A stretch of DNA of 64,000 nucleotides from an uncultured Mycoplasma sp. (GCA_902493595.1 CABUPU010000005.1:44027-108026); one strand, 5' to 3'; positions 43,094 through 51,919 are shown, counted from the first letter of the stretch. Numbers and translations: made by a program. The notes: generated by a model not told the origin, from the letters alone.

Positions 43094-43114
43094 AAGGTTA
43101 TTCTAACATAATTT

Positions 43115-44026
43115 TTAAGAGTTTTCAACTTTTTTAATAGCTTCTTTTAAAGCAAAAATTGAATTAATAAGTTTTTGAGTTTCGCTTCTATCAAGTTCAA
43201 TATACATTTTTTTACTTGCACCATCTTTATTAACTATTGTTGGAACCCCAAAAAATACATCATTTTCTTTATCATAGCTAGATACTGTAATAATTGAATT
43301 TTCATTATTTAATATTGCATTAGTAATTCTTGTTAAACACATTGCTACGCCATAATAAGTAGCTCCTTTTTTATTTATTATTTCATAAGCTGCATTTTTA
43401 ACATCATTTTCTATACTTTCTTTTTCTTCCTCAGTTAAATATTTATCAATTTTTTCACTACCCACAAGTGCTGAAGACCATAAAGTAAACTCACTATCAC
43501 CATGTTCTCCGATAACATAAGCATTAATATCTTTTGGATTAACGCCTACTTTTTTACTAACTAAAAATCTAAGTCTTGCTGTATCTAAACTTGTACCTGT
43601 TCCAATTACTTTATTCGGAGCAAAACCAGAATATTTAAATGTTAAATAAGTCATTATATCAAGGGGATTTGTCGCTATTAAAAAGTAACCATCAAAGCCA
43701 GATTTCATAACACTAGCAATTATTTCTTTAAAAATTTTAGCATTTTTATATATTAAATCCATTCTTGTTTCACCAGGATTTTGATTAGCACCGGCCGCAA
43801 TCACAATTATTTTGGCATCTTTACAATCCTCATAAGTACCCACTTTTATATCAATCTTTGATGGTGAAAAAGCAAGACAATGATTAAGATCCATTACTTC
43901 ACCTATTATTTTATCTTGATTTATATCAATTAAAACAAGTTCATTTACTGGCGTACTTTGATTTAAAAGACTATATGCATAACTCATTCCAACATTTCCA
44001 CAACCAATTATAACTATTTTATTCAT
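43115..44026 (-). CDS. ldh: L-lactate dehydrogenase
   Basis: 303 residues. NAD-binding IIGCGNVGMSYAYSLL, substrate/catalytic DTARLRFLVSKKVGV (Arg), IGEHGDSEFTLWS with the catalytic His, and the Rossmann VLIDINQDKIIG. Pyruvate + NADH to L-lactate; fits the fermentative picture with pflB. ATG has GGTAGG upstream. Appears separate from tyrS, with the T-box starting straight after its stop. Confidence 0.93.
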   Translation of the reverse strand: MNKIVIIGCGNVGMSYAYSLLNQSTPVNELVLIDINQDKIIGEVMDLNHCLAFSPSKIDIKVGTYEDCKDAKIIVIAAGANQNPGETRMDLIYKNAKIFKEIIASVMKSGFDGYFLIATNPLDIMTYLTFKYSGFAPNKVIGTGTSLDTARLRFLVSKKVGVNPKDINAYVIGEHGDSEFTLWSSALVGSEKIDKYLTEEEKESIENDVKNAAYEIINKKGATYYGVAMCLTRITNAILNNENSIITVSSYDKENDVFFGVPTIVNKDGASKKMYIELDRSETQKLINSIFALKEAIKKVENS

Positions 44027-44121
44027 TTTTACCTACCTTATAGATAAAGTATAACATAATTTTATAATATATTAAATTAAAACTTTAAATTTACCTTTAT
44101 TTAAATATTCTTTTATATCCA

Positions 44122-44850
44122 TTATTTCTTTTTATCTTTAGGAATAAACTTTATCACATTTCCATATTTATAAATTTCTTTTGCATTCCTATCATAAATT
44201 AAAACACCATCATCAAATATCCCGTAAACATCTTTACCAGTATCATTGCTAACTTTCTTTAGTTTATTCAAATAATTTTTATTATTAATTGAATGAACAT
44301 CCATATAAAATGGATCATCAATTACTCCGAAGCCATCGTAAAAAGCAAAATATTTATAATAATTGTTTTTAGCGGTAATAAAATATCTTTTTAACTGAAG
44401 TTCTGTTCCAGCACTTTCTCCGATAATAAGTCCTTTATAATATTTTATTTCATATAATATTTCTGTTTTATGTACTACTTTATCAAAAAGCATTTCAGGA
44501 TTACCTCCGGGAAGAAGTAAAACATTACTTTCTTTTAAGGTTTTTTTAATTTTTTCTTTTGAATCACTATAACAATTTAATACTTTAATATTTTCTTCAT
44601 TAATACCAATTTTTTTTAATTCATTAACATATTTATTATATCTTCTTTCACCTTTTTTAAAAAAATCATTATCAAGTAAATTTGCATCTAATTCTGTAGG
44701 AAAAGTCCAAGGTAAAATAACAACTTTAGGATTTTTAGGCAAAATACTTTTTATTTTAGTAAGTGCTATATCCATTCCTATTTCTATTCGACTAAAAAAT
44801 ACACTATAATTCATATTAAACTCCTTTTCTAACTTTGTATCTTTCATCAT
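44122..44850 (-). CDS. Peptidase S51-like protein, copy 2
   Basis: 242 residues with the flavodoxin-like fold of dipeptidase E. LLLPGGNPEML is the glycine-rich start of the active site, GESAGTELQL contains the nucleophile Ser and MDVHSINN the His. Compared with copy 1 the sequences are clearly related but diverged. One base separates it from copy 1, so both are translated together as the end of the relA operon. Substrate (Asp-X dipeptides in PepE, cyanophycin in others) unknown. Confidence 0.7.
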   Translation of the reverse strand: MMKDTKLEKEFNMNYSVFFSRIEIGMDIALTKIKSILPKNPKVVILPWTFPTELDANLLDNDFFKKGERRYNKYVNELKKIGINEENIKVLNCYSDSKEKIKKTLKESNVLLLPGGNPEMLFDKVVHKTEILYEIKYYKGLIIGESAGTELQLKRYFITAKNNYYKYFAFYDGFGVIDDPFYMDVHSINNKNYLNKLKKVSNDTGKDVYGIFDDGVLIYDRNAKEIYKYGNVIKFIPKDKKK

Positions 44851-45558
44851 TTAATCATTTTTTCTAATTTTCTTCATAAAATAATCTAAATTACATTTCT
44901 TTTTCTTATAATATATATTTCCTTTTTTTATATAAAAATAATCTCCATATATTTTTTTGTTTTTATCATTAATAATTATAAAACAATTTTCATTCATAAC
45001 AATTAAATTTGTATAAAATGATGCCTCAATTAAATCTTTAAAATGAATATTATCATTAAAATCACAATGAGGTTCGATATTATAATCAGAAACACCTATT
45101 CCTTCATATATTGAAAAACTTGGTATATCATCTGATAAGTCTTTAGCAAGCACTACTTTTTTCGCCATATTTATTGCTCCAGCTGACACACCAATTAAAA
45201 TATGGTTTTCATTTTTTATTGCATTTTTCAAATTATATTTATTTATATATTCCATTTGTTTTAATGTATTTCCCCCTAAAATAAATACAATATTAGAACT
45301 ATTAATATTTCTTTTTCTTTTCATTTTAGATTCAGTTAATCGAGAATCAATTATATAAACATTTTCAAATTTTATATTTTTTTCAGCAAAAGAGTTTTTC
45401 ATTTTTTCTACATAATAATCATTTTTTTCATAATCCTCAAAAGTTGAAGTTACAAAAGATATACTGTTTATTTTTTTTAAATTCCTATTTAAAAAATTTA
45501 TAATTTTTTTTGGAATTTCATTTGTTTTAAAAGAACCGCTCATTAAAATATATTTCAT
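44851..45558 (-). CDS. Peptidase S51-like protein, copy 1
   Basis: 235 residues. FILGGNTLKQM, GVSAGAINMA (nucleophile Ser) and NIEPHCDFND (His) are the S51 active-site elements; the layout is the class I glutamine amidotransferase-like fold. Overlaps the preceding ORF by four bases. Adjacent paralog downstream. Serine peptidase activity is expected but not certain as many members act on unusual dipeptides. Confidence 0.72.
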   Translation of the reverse strand: MKYILMSGSFKTNEIPKKIINFLNRNLKKINSISFVTSTFEDYEKNDYYVEKMKNSFAEKNIKFENVYIIDSRLTESKMKRKRNINSSNIVFILGGNTLKQMEYINKYNLKNAIKNENHILIGVSAGAINMAKKVVLAKDLSDDIPSFSIYEGIGVSDYNIEPHCDFNDNIHFKDLIEASFYTNLIVMNENCFIIINDKNKKIYGDYFYIKKGNIYYKKKKCNLDYFMKKIRKND

Positions 45559-45884
45559 TTATTTTTCACCATTTTTCTTTCAATATATCCCAAACTTAAT
45601 GGATCGGCAATTGTATAAAGATTTTCTACATCTAAAACCATTTGTAACCACCTATCAATGCTTAACCCTAAACTTACACTTGAAGGTAATCCCCAAGAAA
45701 AATAATCTAGAGTAATAATATTTTCCTTCATTGAGGTCTCTTGTTGAAACTGTAAAAAATCTTTTACAGTTTCAAAATTATTTTCATCATAATAGTAATG
45801 AGCAATCCAATGTCCATTCATATACCATCTAACTTCTTTTCGTAAATCTTCGTTTAAATTTTTTTTATAAACGGAGAATCGCAT
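45555..45884 (-). CDS. Hypothetical protein, second half of a gene split by a frameshift
   Basis: 109 codons in the frame reached by a -1 shift from the upstream ORF. Its real content starts at NLNEDLRKEVRWYMNGHWIAHYY, and the first seven codons are probably not used. Ends VSLGLSIDRWLQMVLDVENLY...GYIERKMVKNK. No family recognised. With the ORF at 45854-46231 it would give one protein of about 228 residues. Confidence 0.5.
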   Translation of the reverse strand: MRFSVYKKNLNEDLRKEVRWYMNGHWIAHYYYDENNFETVKDFLQFQQETSMKENIITLDYFSWGLPSSVSLGLSIDRWLQMVLDVENLYTIADPLSLGYIERKMVKNK

Positions 45885-46231
45885 GGATAATTTATAACTA
45901 AAGTATTTAATAAATTTTCTTTACTATATTTTCTTAATTCAGTGTAATCAATTACATCTAGCTTTTTTTCTTTAATTCTAAGTTCATATTTATCACACAT
46001 TTCTTTTGATAATTCATCAAATTTTATTATCAATTTAGTTATTTTATCAATATCATTTGATAAATCCACTAACTCAAACATTAAAAATTCATTAATATGT
46101 GTTGAATCCTCTCCCATATCTCTAAATACCTTATCAATTGAATAAACCGATTTTAGTAATAACGATGAAATTTGTTTTAATTGGTTTTCAAATGATAAAA
46201 CTCTTATATTCATTTTCTCACAATCTTTCAT
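45854..46231 (-). CDS. Hypothetical protein, first half of a gene split at an A8 run
   Basis: 125 codons, helical, ending NYPCDSPFIKKI then TAA. Just before the stop is a run of eight A (minus strand; 45864-45871 region) in the pattern ATA AAA AAA ATT TAA. A -1 slip on A AAA AAA leads into AAT TTA AAC GAA GAT and the downstream frame. This could be a programmed or transcriptional slippage, a phase-variable tract, or a sequencing indel. Overlaps the end of relA by 14 bases. Confidence 0.5.
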   Translation of the reverse strand: MKDCEKMNIRVLSFENQLKQISSLLLKSVYSIDKVFRDMGEDSTHINEFLMFELVDLSNDIDKITKLIIKFDELSKEMCDKYELRIKEKKLDVIDYTELRKYSKENLLNTLVINYPCDSPFIKKI

Positions 46232-47660
46232 TAAATTCCATTATTTTTCTTCTTGCTAAAGAGGTATGGGCAATATTAAGCCAATCTTTTCTTGGGCCAA
46301 ATGACATATCATTAGTAACAACTCTTACTCTATCTTTATTTTGAAGTACATAACTTGCTTCTTTATATTCATCATTTATATATGCACCAACTAAAATGTT
46401 ACCTAAATTACTATCAACTTTATAAACAAAATCAATAATCGTAGATCCTTTAGGAAGCTCTATAATGTCTCCTTTTGAAGTATAAACATATATATTTTGT
46501 GAAAATAATTCACTTTTAACATTATTTACAAATTCTTGATTATCAGTAAACATCGAATTAAGCTGAGCAAGCGAAGCAAAAAACTGATATTTATTTTTTA
46601 ACTGTGTTTGCATTACATCTCTTGCATTTCCTTTTTCATTTTCCCAATAAGCTGTAAGTCCAAAAGAGGCTACTTTGTCCATTTCAAAGGTTCTTACTTG
46701 TGTTTGAACAAGTTTTTCATTTGGTCCAAAAACGGTTGTATGTAAACTTTGGTACATGTTTGTTTTGGGATTAGAAATATAATCTTTAAACTTATCATTT
46801 ACTGGATGATAAAGTCTATGAATATAACCTAAAGTTTTATAACAGTCATCCACTTCTTTAACCATAATTTTAAGTGCTAATAAGTCATGAATATCTGAAA
46901 GTTTCTGTCCTTCATTCATTCTTTTATAAATTCCATAAATATTCTTAGTTCTTATTTTAATCTCATTTGGAACATCTTTATTTTTTAGAATTTCTTTAAT
47001 TTTATAAAGCATTTCATTTAAAACTTCATTATTACTTTCGCTTAATTTACATAGTTTTTCATTTAAGTTTTTATAAGCATCAGGTTTTAAATACTGCATA
47101 GATAAATCCTCGAGTTCACTTTTAATTCGATACGCGCCAATTAAATAAGCAAGCGGTACAAATATTTCCATAGTTTCAAGAGAATTTTCTTTTTGTTTAA
47201 ATTCTGTTTTAAACTGAAGTGTACGCATATTGTGAAGACGGTCCGCAAGTTTAATAATTATTATTCTAACATCTTCGGTTATGCCTGTTATAATTTTTCT
47301 AGTATTTGCATAGTTTGCATCTTGTTTCGAAGAAAAATTCATTTTTGCAAGTTTAGTTACACCATCCACAAGCATTGCAATATTTTGATTAAAATCGTGA
47401 GCGATATCCTCCTTTGTTACATGGGTGTCCTCAATCGTATCATGTAATAATCCTGCACAAACAGTATCACTATCTGCATGCATATCCGCTAAAATGTAAG
47501 CAACATTAAGTGGATGAATTATATATTCTTCGCCACTTTGTCTAAACTGACCCTCATGAAGCATCTTTGCATACTCATATGCTTTTCTAATCTTTTCTTC
47601 CTCTCCAGGATTATACTCTGTTATTTTTTTTAGTAAATCCTCCAAAGTAATTTTTTCCAT
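46218..47660 (-). CDS. relA: RelA/SpoT-family (p)ppGpp synthetase/hydrolase, C-terminally short
   Basis: About 480 residues against ~730 normally. HD hydrolase domain: RQSGEEYIIHPLNVA, LLHDTIEDT and KLADRLHNMRTL (residues ~45-155). Synthetase domain: HDLLALKIMV, FKDYISNPKTNMYQSLHTTVFGP and QVRTFEMDKVASFGLTAYW. Then a TGS domain (IYVYTSKGDIIELPKGSTIIDFVYK) and a helical end; the CC/zinc-finger and ACT domains are absent. The usual Arg in the ALRI motif is Lys. Start at 47660 (ATG GAA AAA), five bases after GGAGG; an ATG at 47672 is the ribosome-binding site. First gene of the operon, behind an attenuator. Confidence 0.9.
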   Translation of the reverse strand: MEKITLEDLLKKITEYNPGEEEKIRKAYEYAKMLHEGQFRQSGEEYIIHPLNVAYILADMHADSDTVCAGLLHDTIEDTHVTKEDIAHDFNQNIAMLVDGVTKLAKMNFSSKQDANYANTRKIITGITEDVRIIIIKLADRLHNMRTLQFKTEFKQKENSLETMEIFVPLAYLIGAYRIKSELEDLSMQYLKPDAYKNLNEKLCKLSESNNEVLNEMLYKIKEILKNKDVPNEIKIRTKNIYGIYKRMNEGQKLSDIHDLLALKIMVKEVDDCYKTLGYIHRLYHPVNDKFKDYISNPKTNMYQSLHTTVFGPNEKLVQTQVRTFEMDKVASFGLTAYWENEKGNARDVMQTQLKNKYQFFASLAQLNSMFTDNQEFVNNVKSELFSQNIYVYTSKGDIIELPKGSTIIDFVYKVDSNLGNILVGAYINDEYKEASYVLQNKDRVRVVTNDMSFGPRKDWLNIAHTSLARRKIMEFNERL

Positions 47661-47677
47661 AACAACCTCCATTCTAC

Positions 47678-47730
47678 AAAAAAAGCGACAAGCACGCTCA
47701 AGGGGTTAAACCCACAAGCACGCTTATCGC
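47678..47730 (-). terminator. Attenuator upstream of relA
   Basis: A stem of about 20 base pairs with several G-U, GCGATAAGCGTGCTTG (ends 47730) against its partner ending GCTTGTCGC (47685-47693), then seven T (47678-47684 on minus). The 5' arm begins inside the stop codon of the leader peptide, so a ribosome stalled on or near the end of the leader would block it. Confidence 0.75.
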
Positions 47731-47816
47731 ACTAAATTTGAAAGGCAAGCAAAATCACAGCAATCATTCATGTAATTAATAAAAATATTTAAATTTCTTT
47801 GCATAAATACTTTCAT
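47724..47816 (-). CDS. Leader peptide of the relA attenuator, 30 residues
   Basis: ATG at 47816, five bases after GAGGGAG, to TAA at 47724. Product MKVFMQRNLNIFINYMND, then CCDFACLSNLVR. It contains five or six Asn and three Cys. Its last codons (GTG CGA TAA) overlap the 5' arm of the attenuator. No other role is expected for such a short ORF in this position; ribosome-mediated control of relA transcription is the inference. Confidence 0.6.
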   Translation of the reverse strand: MKVFMQRNLNIFINYMNDCCDFACLSNLVR

Positions 47817-47847
47817 AATAACTCCCTCTCAAAATAATATTGCAATT

Positions 47848-47877
47848 AATATACATCTTTTTTAAGATAGTTGTCAA
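47848..47877 (-). promoter_or_regulatory. Promoter of the relA operon
   Basis: Minus strand TTGACA (47872-47877), 18 bp, TATATT (47848-47853). Perfect -35 box. Confidence 0.75.
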
Positions 47878-47968
47878 TACTTTTTTCTACAATTTGTTGT
47901 ATTTTGATAAAATTGACTAAAATATTTTATTATGTTAAAATTTTTTTAGAAAGATAGGATGATTAATT

Positions 47969-49033
47969 ATGTTAGGTATAATTATGGCAATAATAACAAC
48001 TATAATTTTAATAAAAATTTATTTAAAAAATGTTGATAAAAAGATTGATACTAGTTTTATTATTGAAACAATAAAAAAATATTTTTTTATAATTATTTCA
48101 TATGTTATATTAACTACATTAATTTTCAGTATATTTTATAATAATCCTTATTTTAAAAATATCATAGAAAATAGTTCATCGAAAATATATGACATCATCA
48201 TACTAATAATGTTAAGTATGTCAACCTCACTACTTATTTTAGGTTTCGGTTCCATGCCAATAAAGTATTTAAAAGATAAAATATATGTTAAAAAAATTGA
48301 AAAAACATACGAAGTTAAAGATATAGAATATTATCGCGACATTATAAAAAATGTATCACCAGCAATTTTATCATTTTGCTATAAAAATAGAATTAGTTTT
48401 TCAGATGAATTAATAGCACTATTATTACACTTACAAATGAGAAAAATCATTAATATAAAAGATAATAAAATTATTTTTATTGGTGATGTAAATCTTTTAA
48501 CAGAATCGGAAAAATTTGCAATTAGACATATTAAAAAATTTAATTTTAAAATTAAAAAAGAATATAAACGACTTTTGACAAAAGAAATGATAAAAGAAAA
48601 TTATATTATAATAGATAAAAGTAAAAATAAAATATGTAATTTCTTGTCATTCATAATGATATGGTTAATAATTTATTCTTTAATAACTATATGCGTATAT
48701 TTTAATATTTCAAAACTTGGTTACACTACGATAATAACTTATGTTTTAACATTTTGTATTTTGCCAACATTCTGTATATTTGAAAATAAATTTAATTTAA
48801 TTATAAAAACAAAAAAATCAATGGAGTTAAATGCAAAGTTAAATGGATTAAAGAAATTTATTAAGGAATTTTCAATTTTAGAAAACTCAAATATTAATGA
48901 TATATCCCTTTACGATGAATATATAATTTATACTCTTTTATTTAATTTAAAAGGAAAACTAAATAATGAATGTAAACAGTTATACAGAAGTATTAAACGA
49001 ATAAAGTTTGATTCTATTGAAAACTATCAATAA
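47969..49033 (+). CDS. DUF2207-like membrane protein
   Basis: 354 residues. Helices at about 1-20, 38-60, 76-95, 225-245 and 253-275 and two soluble parts. The middle part, EYYRDIIKNVSPAILSFCYKN ... LLLHLQMRKIINI, and the later LNGLKKFIKEFSILENSNI...LYDEYIIYTLLF resemble the cytoplasmic winged-helix-like and C-terminal parts of DUF2207 proteins, which lack the extracellular N-terminal domain here. Role unknown. Divergent from the relA promoter; good terminator after its stop (49033-49063). Confidence 0.6.
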   Translation: MLGIIMAIITTIILIKIYLKNVDKKIDTSFIIETIKKYFFIIISYVILTTLIFSIFYNNPYFKNIIENSSSKIYDIIILIMLSMSTSLLILGFGSMPIKYLKDKIYVKKIEKTYEVKDIEYYRDIIKNVSPAILSFCYKNRISFSDELIALLLHLQMRKIINIKDNKIIFIGDVNLLTESEKFAIRHIKKFNFKIKKEYKRLLTKEMIKENYIIIDKSKNKICNFLSFIMIWLIIYSLITICVYFNISKLGYTTIITYVLTFCILPTFCIFENKFNLIIKTKKSMELNAKLNGLKKFIKEFSILENSNINDISLYDEYIIYTLLFNLKGKLNNECKQLYRSIKRIKFDSIENYQ

Positions 49034-49063
49034 CCCCTCACAAGATAATGTGAAGGGTTTTAT
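49033..49063 (+). terminator. Terminator of the DUF2207-like gene
   Basis: ACCCCTCACA pairs with TGTGAAGGGT, followed by TTTTATT. Confidence 0.65.
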
Positions 49064-49070
49064 TAAAGCT

Positions 49071-50396
49071 TTAATTGTTTTTTAAATAGTTTACTACCTC
49101 AATTAACTTCATTGAATGTGATCCTTTTATTAAAATTGTATCTTTTTCTTTTAAAATAGAATTTAAATTATTTATTAAATCATTATTATTTTCAAAATAA
49201 TATGTTTCTATATTATTTGTTTTAAGTTTTTCATAAGTATATTTAGACTGATTTCCTACACAAATAGTTACATCAATTTTATTTTCTATTATACTTTCAG
49301 CAACATCTTCATGAATTTCTTTTGTAAAACCATCTGCCTCAAGAATATCGGCAAATATAAAAACTTTTCTTCCTAGTATTTTACTTAAAAGTCCTAATGA
49401 ATTTTTAACTGAATCTAAACTCGCATTATAAGTATCATCAATTATAGTATATTTTTTTGTTTCAAATTTTTCTAATCGATGGGGACTTAATTTGAAACTT
49501 TTTAAAGCAATTTCAATATTATTTTTAGGAACATTTAAGGATTCACCAACTGCATAAGCAAATAAAGCATTATAGATAAAAGCATTACTGCCAACATTTA
49601 GTTTTATATCGTCATTATTAATCTTAAATTGTGAAGAAAAAGCATCCTCTTTTATATTGGTAGCCATAAAATCACTTTTATTTTCTATACCTACTGTTAC
49701 TAAATTATCATACTGGACTTTCTGAAGCATATCATTATCATTATTTATAAATAACTTACCACCATTCATACCATCAAGAACCTCAAGTTTAGCTTTTAAA
49801 ATATTTTCTCTACTTCCAAGATTTCCAATATGAGCTGTTCCAATATTAGTAATTATTGCCATTGTAGGTTTAGCAATCTTTGTTAAATATGAAAGTTCTC
49901 CCATATGATTCATACCCATTTCTACAATTAAAGCATCATGATTTTTTAATCCTAAAATAGTAAGGGGAACCCCAATATTATTATTAAAATTTTCTTTTGT
50001 ACACAAAACATTATATTTCATTTTTAATACTTCATGAATCATATCTTTAACTGAGGTTTTTCCCACACTACCAGTTACCGCAATAACGGGAATATCATAC
50101 AAATCTCTTTTGTAAGATGCAAGAGCGCCGAGTGCTAAAATAGAATCATTTACAATAATGATAGTACCAAATTTTTCATCAACTACATCTTCATTATCTA
50201 AAATACATACACTTGCACCATTTTTAATAGCATCTTTATAAAATAAATTACCATCAAAATTATCACCTTTAATACCAACATAAACATCACCAGTATGTAT
50301 AGTTCTTGTATCTTTAGAAAAATTTTCACATACTATATTTTCATCACCACATAAAAGTTTTCCATTACATATTTTTATTATATCTTTAACTGTCAT
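49071..50396 (-). CDS. murF: UDP-MurNAc-tripeptide D-Ala-D-Ala ligase
   Basis: About 441 residues. P-loop AVTGSVGKTSVKDMI near residue 102, then NIGVPLTILGL, EMGMNHMGELSYLTKIAKP with the catalytic Glu, TNIGTAHIGNLGSRENI, and DDTYNASLDSVKNSL in the C-terminal domain, all Mur ligase signatures of MurF type (N-terminal SKDTRTIHTGDVYVGIKGDNFDG). Adds D-Ala-D-Ala to the peptidoglycan precursor, so the organism has a wall. Start at 50396 after AGAGGGA; the upstream extension MKEGIV... lacks support. Monocistronic here. Confidence 0.95.
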   Translation of the reverse strand: MTVKDIIKICNGKLLCGDENIVCENFSKDTRTIHTGDVYVGIKGDNFDGNLFYKDAIKNGASVCILDNEDVVDEKFGTIIIVNDSILALGALASYKRDLYDIPVIAVTGSVGKTSVKDMIHEVLKMKYNVLCTKENFNNNIGVPLTILGLKNHDALIVEMGMNHMGELSYLTKIAKPTMAIITNIGTAHIGNLGSRENILKAKLEVLDGMNGGKLFINNDNDMLQKVQYDNLVTVGIENKSDFMATNIKEDAFSSQFKINNDDIKLNVGSNAFIYNALFAYAVGESLNVPKNNIEIALKSFKLSPHRLEKFETKKYTIIDDTYNASLDSVKNSLGLLSKILGRKVFIFADILEADGFTKEIHEDVAESIIENKIDVTICVGNQSKYTYEKLKTNNIETYYFENNNDLINNLNSILKEKDTILIKGSHSMKLIEVVNYLKNN

Positions 50397-50484
50397 AACA
50401 ATTCCCTCTTTCACAACAATTATACCATATATTTTTTAATTTTTAGTATTTTTTCTTGTCTTGTACATTTATAGCTATTTATCC

Positions 50485-50515
50485 AACTTGAGGTCGCAAA
50501 TTGCGACCTTAAGTT
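50485..50515. repeat. 31-bp near-perfect palindrome
   Basis: AACTTGAGGTCGCAA, one A, then its complement TTGCGACCTTAAGTT with one G-T mismatch. GC-rich core GGTCGCAA in very AT-rich surroundings. No T-run follows, so it is unlikely to be a terminator. Between murF (90 bp upstream on the minus strand) and ABC-transporter remnants. A protein-binding site or a scar of deletion is possible. Confidence 0.5.
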
Positions 50516-50595
50516 ATATTTATAATTTTACATAATTTACAAACAACCATTTTAAATAAAAAAAGAAATCCCTATGATAATTCATAACGATTTTC

Positions 50596-51010
50596 TTAAA
50601 TTTTTGCCACCATTAAATTACTTGAACTATATCTTTTTAACCCTTTATAAAAAATAAAGAAAGCAAACATAGTAATTAATACTGTATAAATTATAATGAT
50701 AGCAAAATTTAATAAATTAAACTTTCCTAGTACTTCCATAGGCATATATGCTGATAGTCCAACTGGTACTAAAGTATATAATAAAATTTTTGTAATCCCT
50801 TTGAAAATAGCTCCTGGATAAGTATCAAAACATACTATTAAGTTAGTCATAGTGTCCACTATAACATCACTTTTACCAATCCAAAGATTAAGATAATCTT
50901 ACTATAAATCCATAAATTGGGTTAGCATCTTCGATAAAAAATGATATTTCACCAATTAAAATCATTAATCGTAGCTAAAATCATTGTTATAAAAACTAAA
51001 ATTAATGATA
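50596..51010 (-). pseudogene. Decayed ABC-2 type permease
   Basis: The 87-codon ORF 50596-50859 (TKILLYTLVPVGLSAYMPMEV, then KFNLLNFAIIIIYTVLITMFAF) is the C-terminus of an ABC-2 type permease. Just upstream on the same strand, in other frames, are further pieces (FFIEDANPI, IYGF, FPLD-like) with stops between them, as if one permease gene had several indels. Closely follows the chimera at 51035-51352. Non-functional remnant. Confidence 0.6.
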
Positions 51011-51034
51011 CTACATTTATTTGAACAAACATAC

Positions 51035-51352
51035 CTAAAAAACATAACCTGTAATTAAACCTAAAGTAAAATATAGTATTAACCTTGTTAAAACCAAACC
51101 CAAATGTGAAAACAAATTATATAAAATACAGTTAATTGGTCTTGTTAAATTATATACAACAGAACCACTTTTAATTGATTTTGTAATATCCTTTACAAGA
51201 CACTTTCCTCCAAGGGATGACCATAATATTTCCGTTTTTACTTCTTTATATTTTGGTTTAAAAATACTTTTTATACTTTCCTTAAAACCTTTTCCTTTTA
51301 TTTTTACTTTAAAGGTTTTACTTAAATTTTTTATTTTTATTATTTCACTCAT
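51035..51352 (-). pseudogene. Chimeric remnant: ABC ATPase start fused to permease
   Basis: 105 codons. The first ~35 (MSEIIKIKNLSKTFKVKIKG) are the N-terminus of an ABC ATP-binding protein, before its Walker A. The rest (SSLGGKCLVKDITKSIKSG, VVYNLTRPINCILYNLFSHLG) is the middle of a partner permease. A deletion must have joined the two genes, removing the ATPase core. Confirms a lost ATPase + two-permease exporter in this place. Confidence 0.6.
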
Positions 51353-51378
51353 TTTTTATCACATCATTTTACTTATTC

Positions 51379-51861
51379 TTAATACTTATTCTTATTTTTT
51401 AATATTGCATCACGAGTATTAATCCAGTATCTACCTATGATAGCACCATCTTCCGTAATTTTGTTTTCAAGTACTCCTCCCAAAGAAAGAATTGTTTTAA
51501 CTGTTCCTAAATTATCATCATACGCAGTTAAAAGAACTTTTTCAAATCCCATTTCTTTTGCTTTCAAAAGACATAAATATAGATTTATTTTGTTATAACC
51601 TTTTCTTCTTTGTGAAGGTCTTATACAATAACCAATATGTTCACCATGAAGGAGCATTTCATCATTAAGATCCCATCTTAAATTAATCATACCAATTAAT
51701 TTATCATCATTTTCCCAGATTAAAAAATATTCTATACCTGTCCATCTGTTACTAGGCCTTTTTTCATCATCTAATAAACTGTCTAAATATTTTAGCCATC
51801 CATCATAATAACTAGCTATTTTAGAAAGTCCCGAGTCACCATTAACCATAGAGCTATGCAT
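51379..51861 (-). CDS. GNAT-family N-acetyltransferase
   Basis: 160 residues. GMINLRWDLNDEML and GEHIGYCIRPSQRRKGYNKI are strands 4-5 and the acetyl-CoA pyrophosphate loop (R-R-K-G-Y, Q/RxxGxG/A type), followed by LTAYDDNLGTVKTILSLGG. Relatives start about ten residues earlier; in frame upstream there are AYLKEFE-like codons, then TAG, and no clear ribosome-binding site. The N-terminus may be slightly truncated, or the gene starts where stated. Substrate unknown. Confidence 0.75.
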   Translation of the reverse strand: MHSSMVNGDSGLSKIASYYDGWLKYLDSLLDDEKRPSNRWTGIEYFLIWENDDKLIGMINLRWDLNDEMLLHGEHIGYCIRPSQRRKGYNKINLYLCLLKAKEMGFEKVLLTAYDDNLGTVKTILSLGGVLENKITEDGAIIGRYWINTRDAILKNKNKY

Positions 51862-51919
51862 TTCAAACTCTTTTAAATATGCAAGTGCCTATTTTTTTTA
51901 ATTTGTAAACATTTTTCAC

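Noticed and set aside
45864..45871. Plain pseudogene
   Set aside because: Only a single slip in an A-run separates two well-kept frames; both are retained as CDS with a note.
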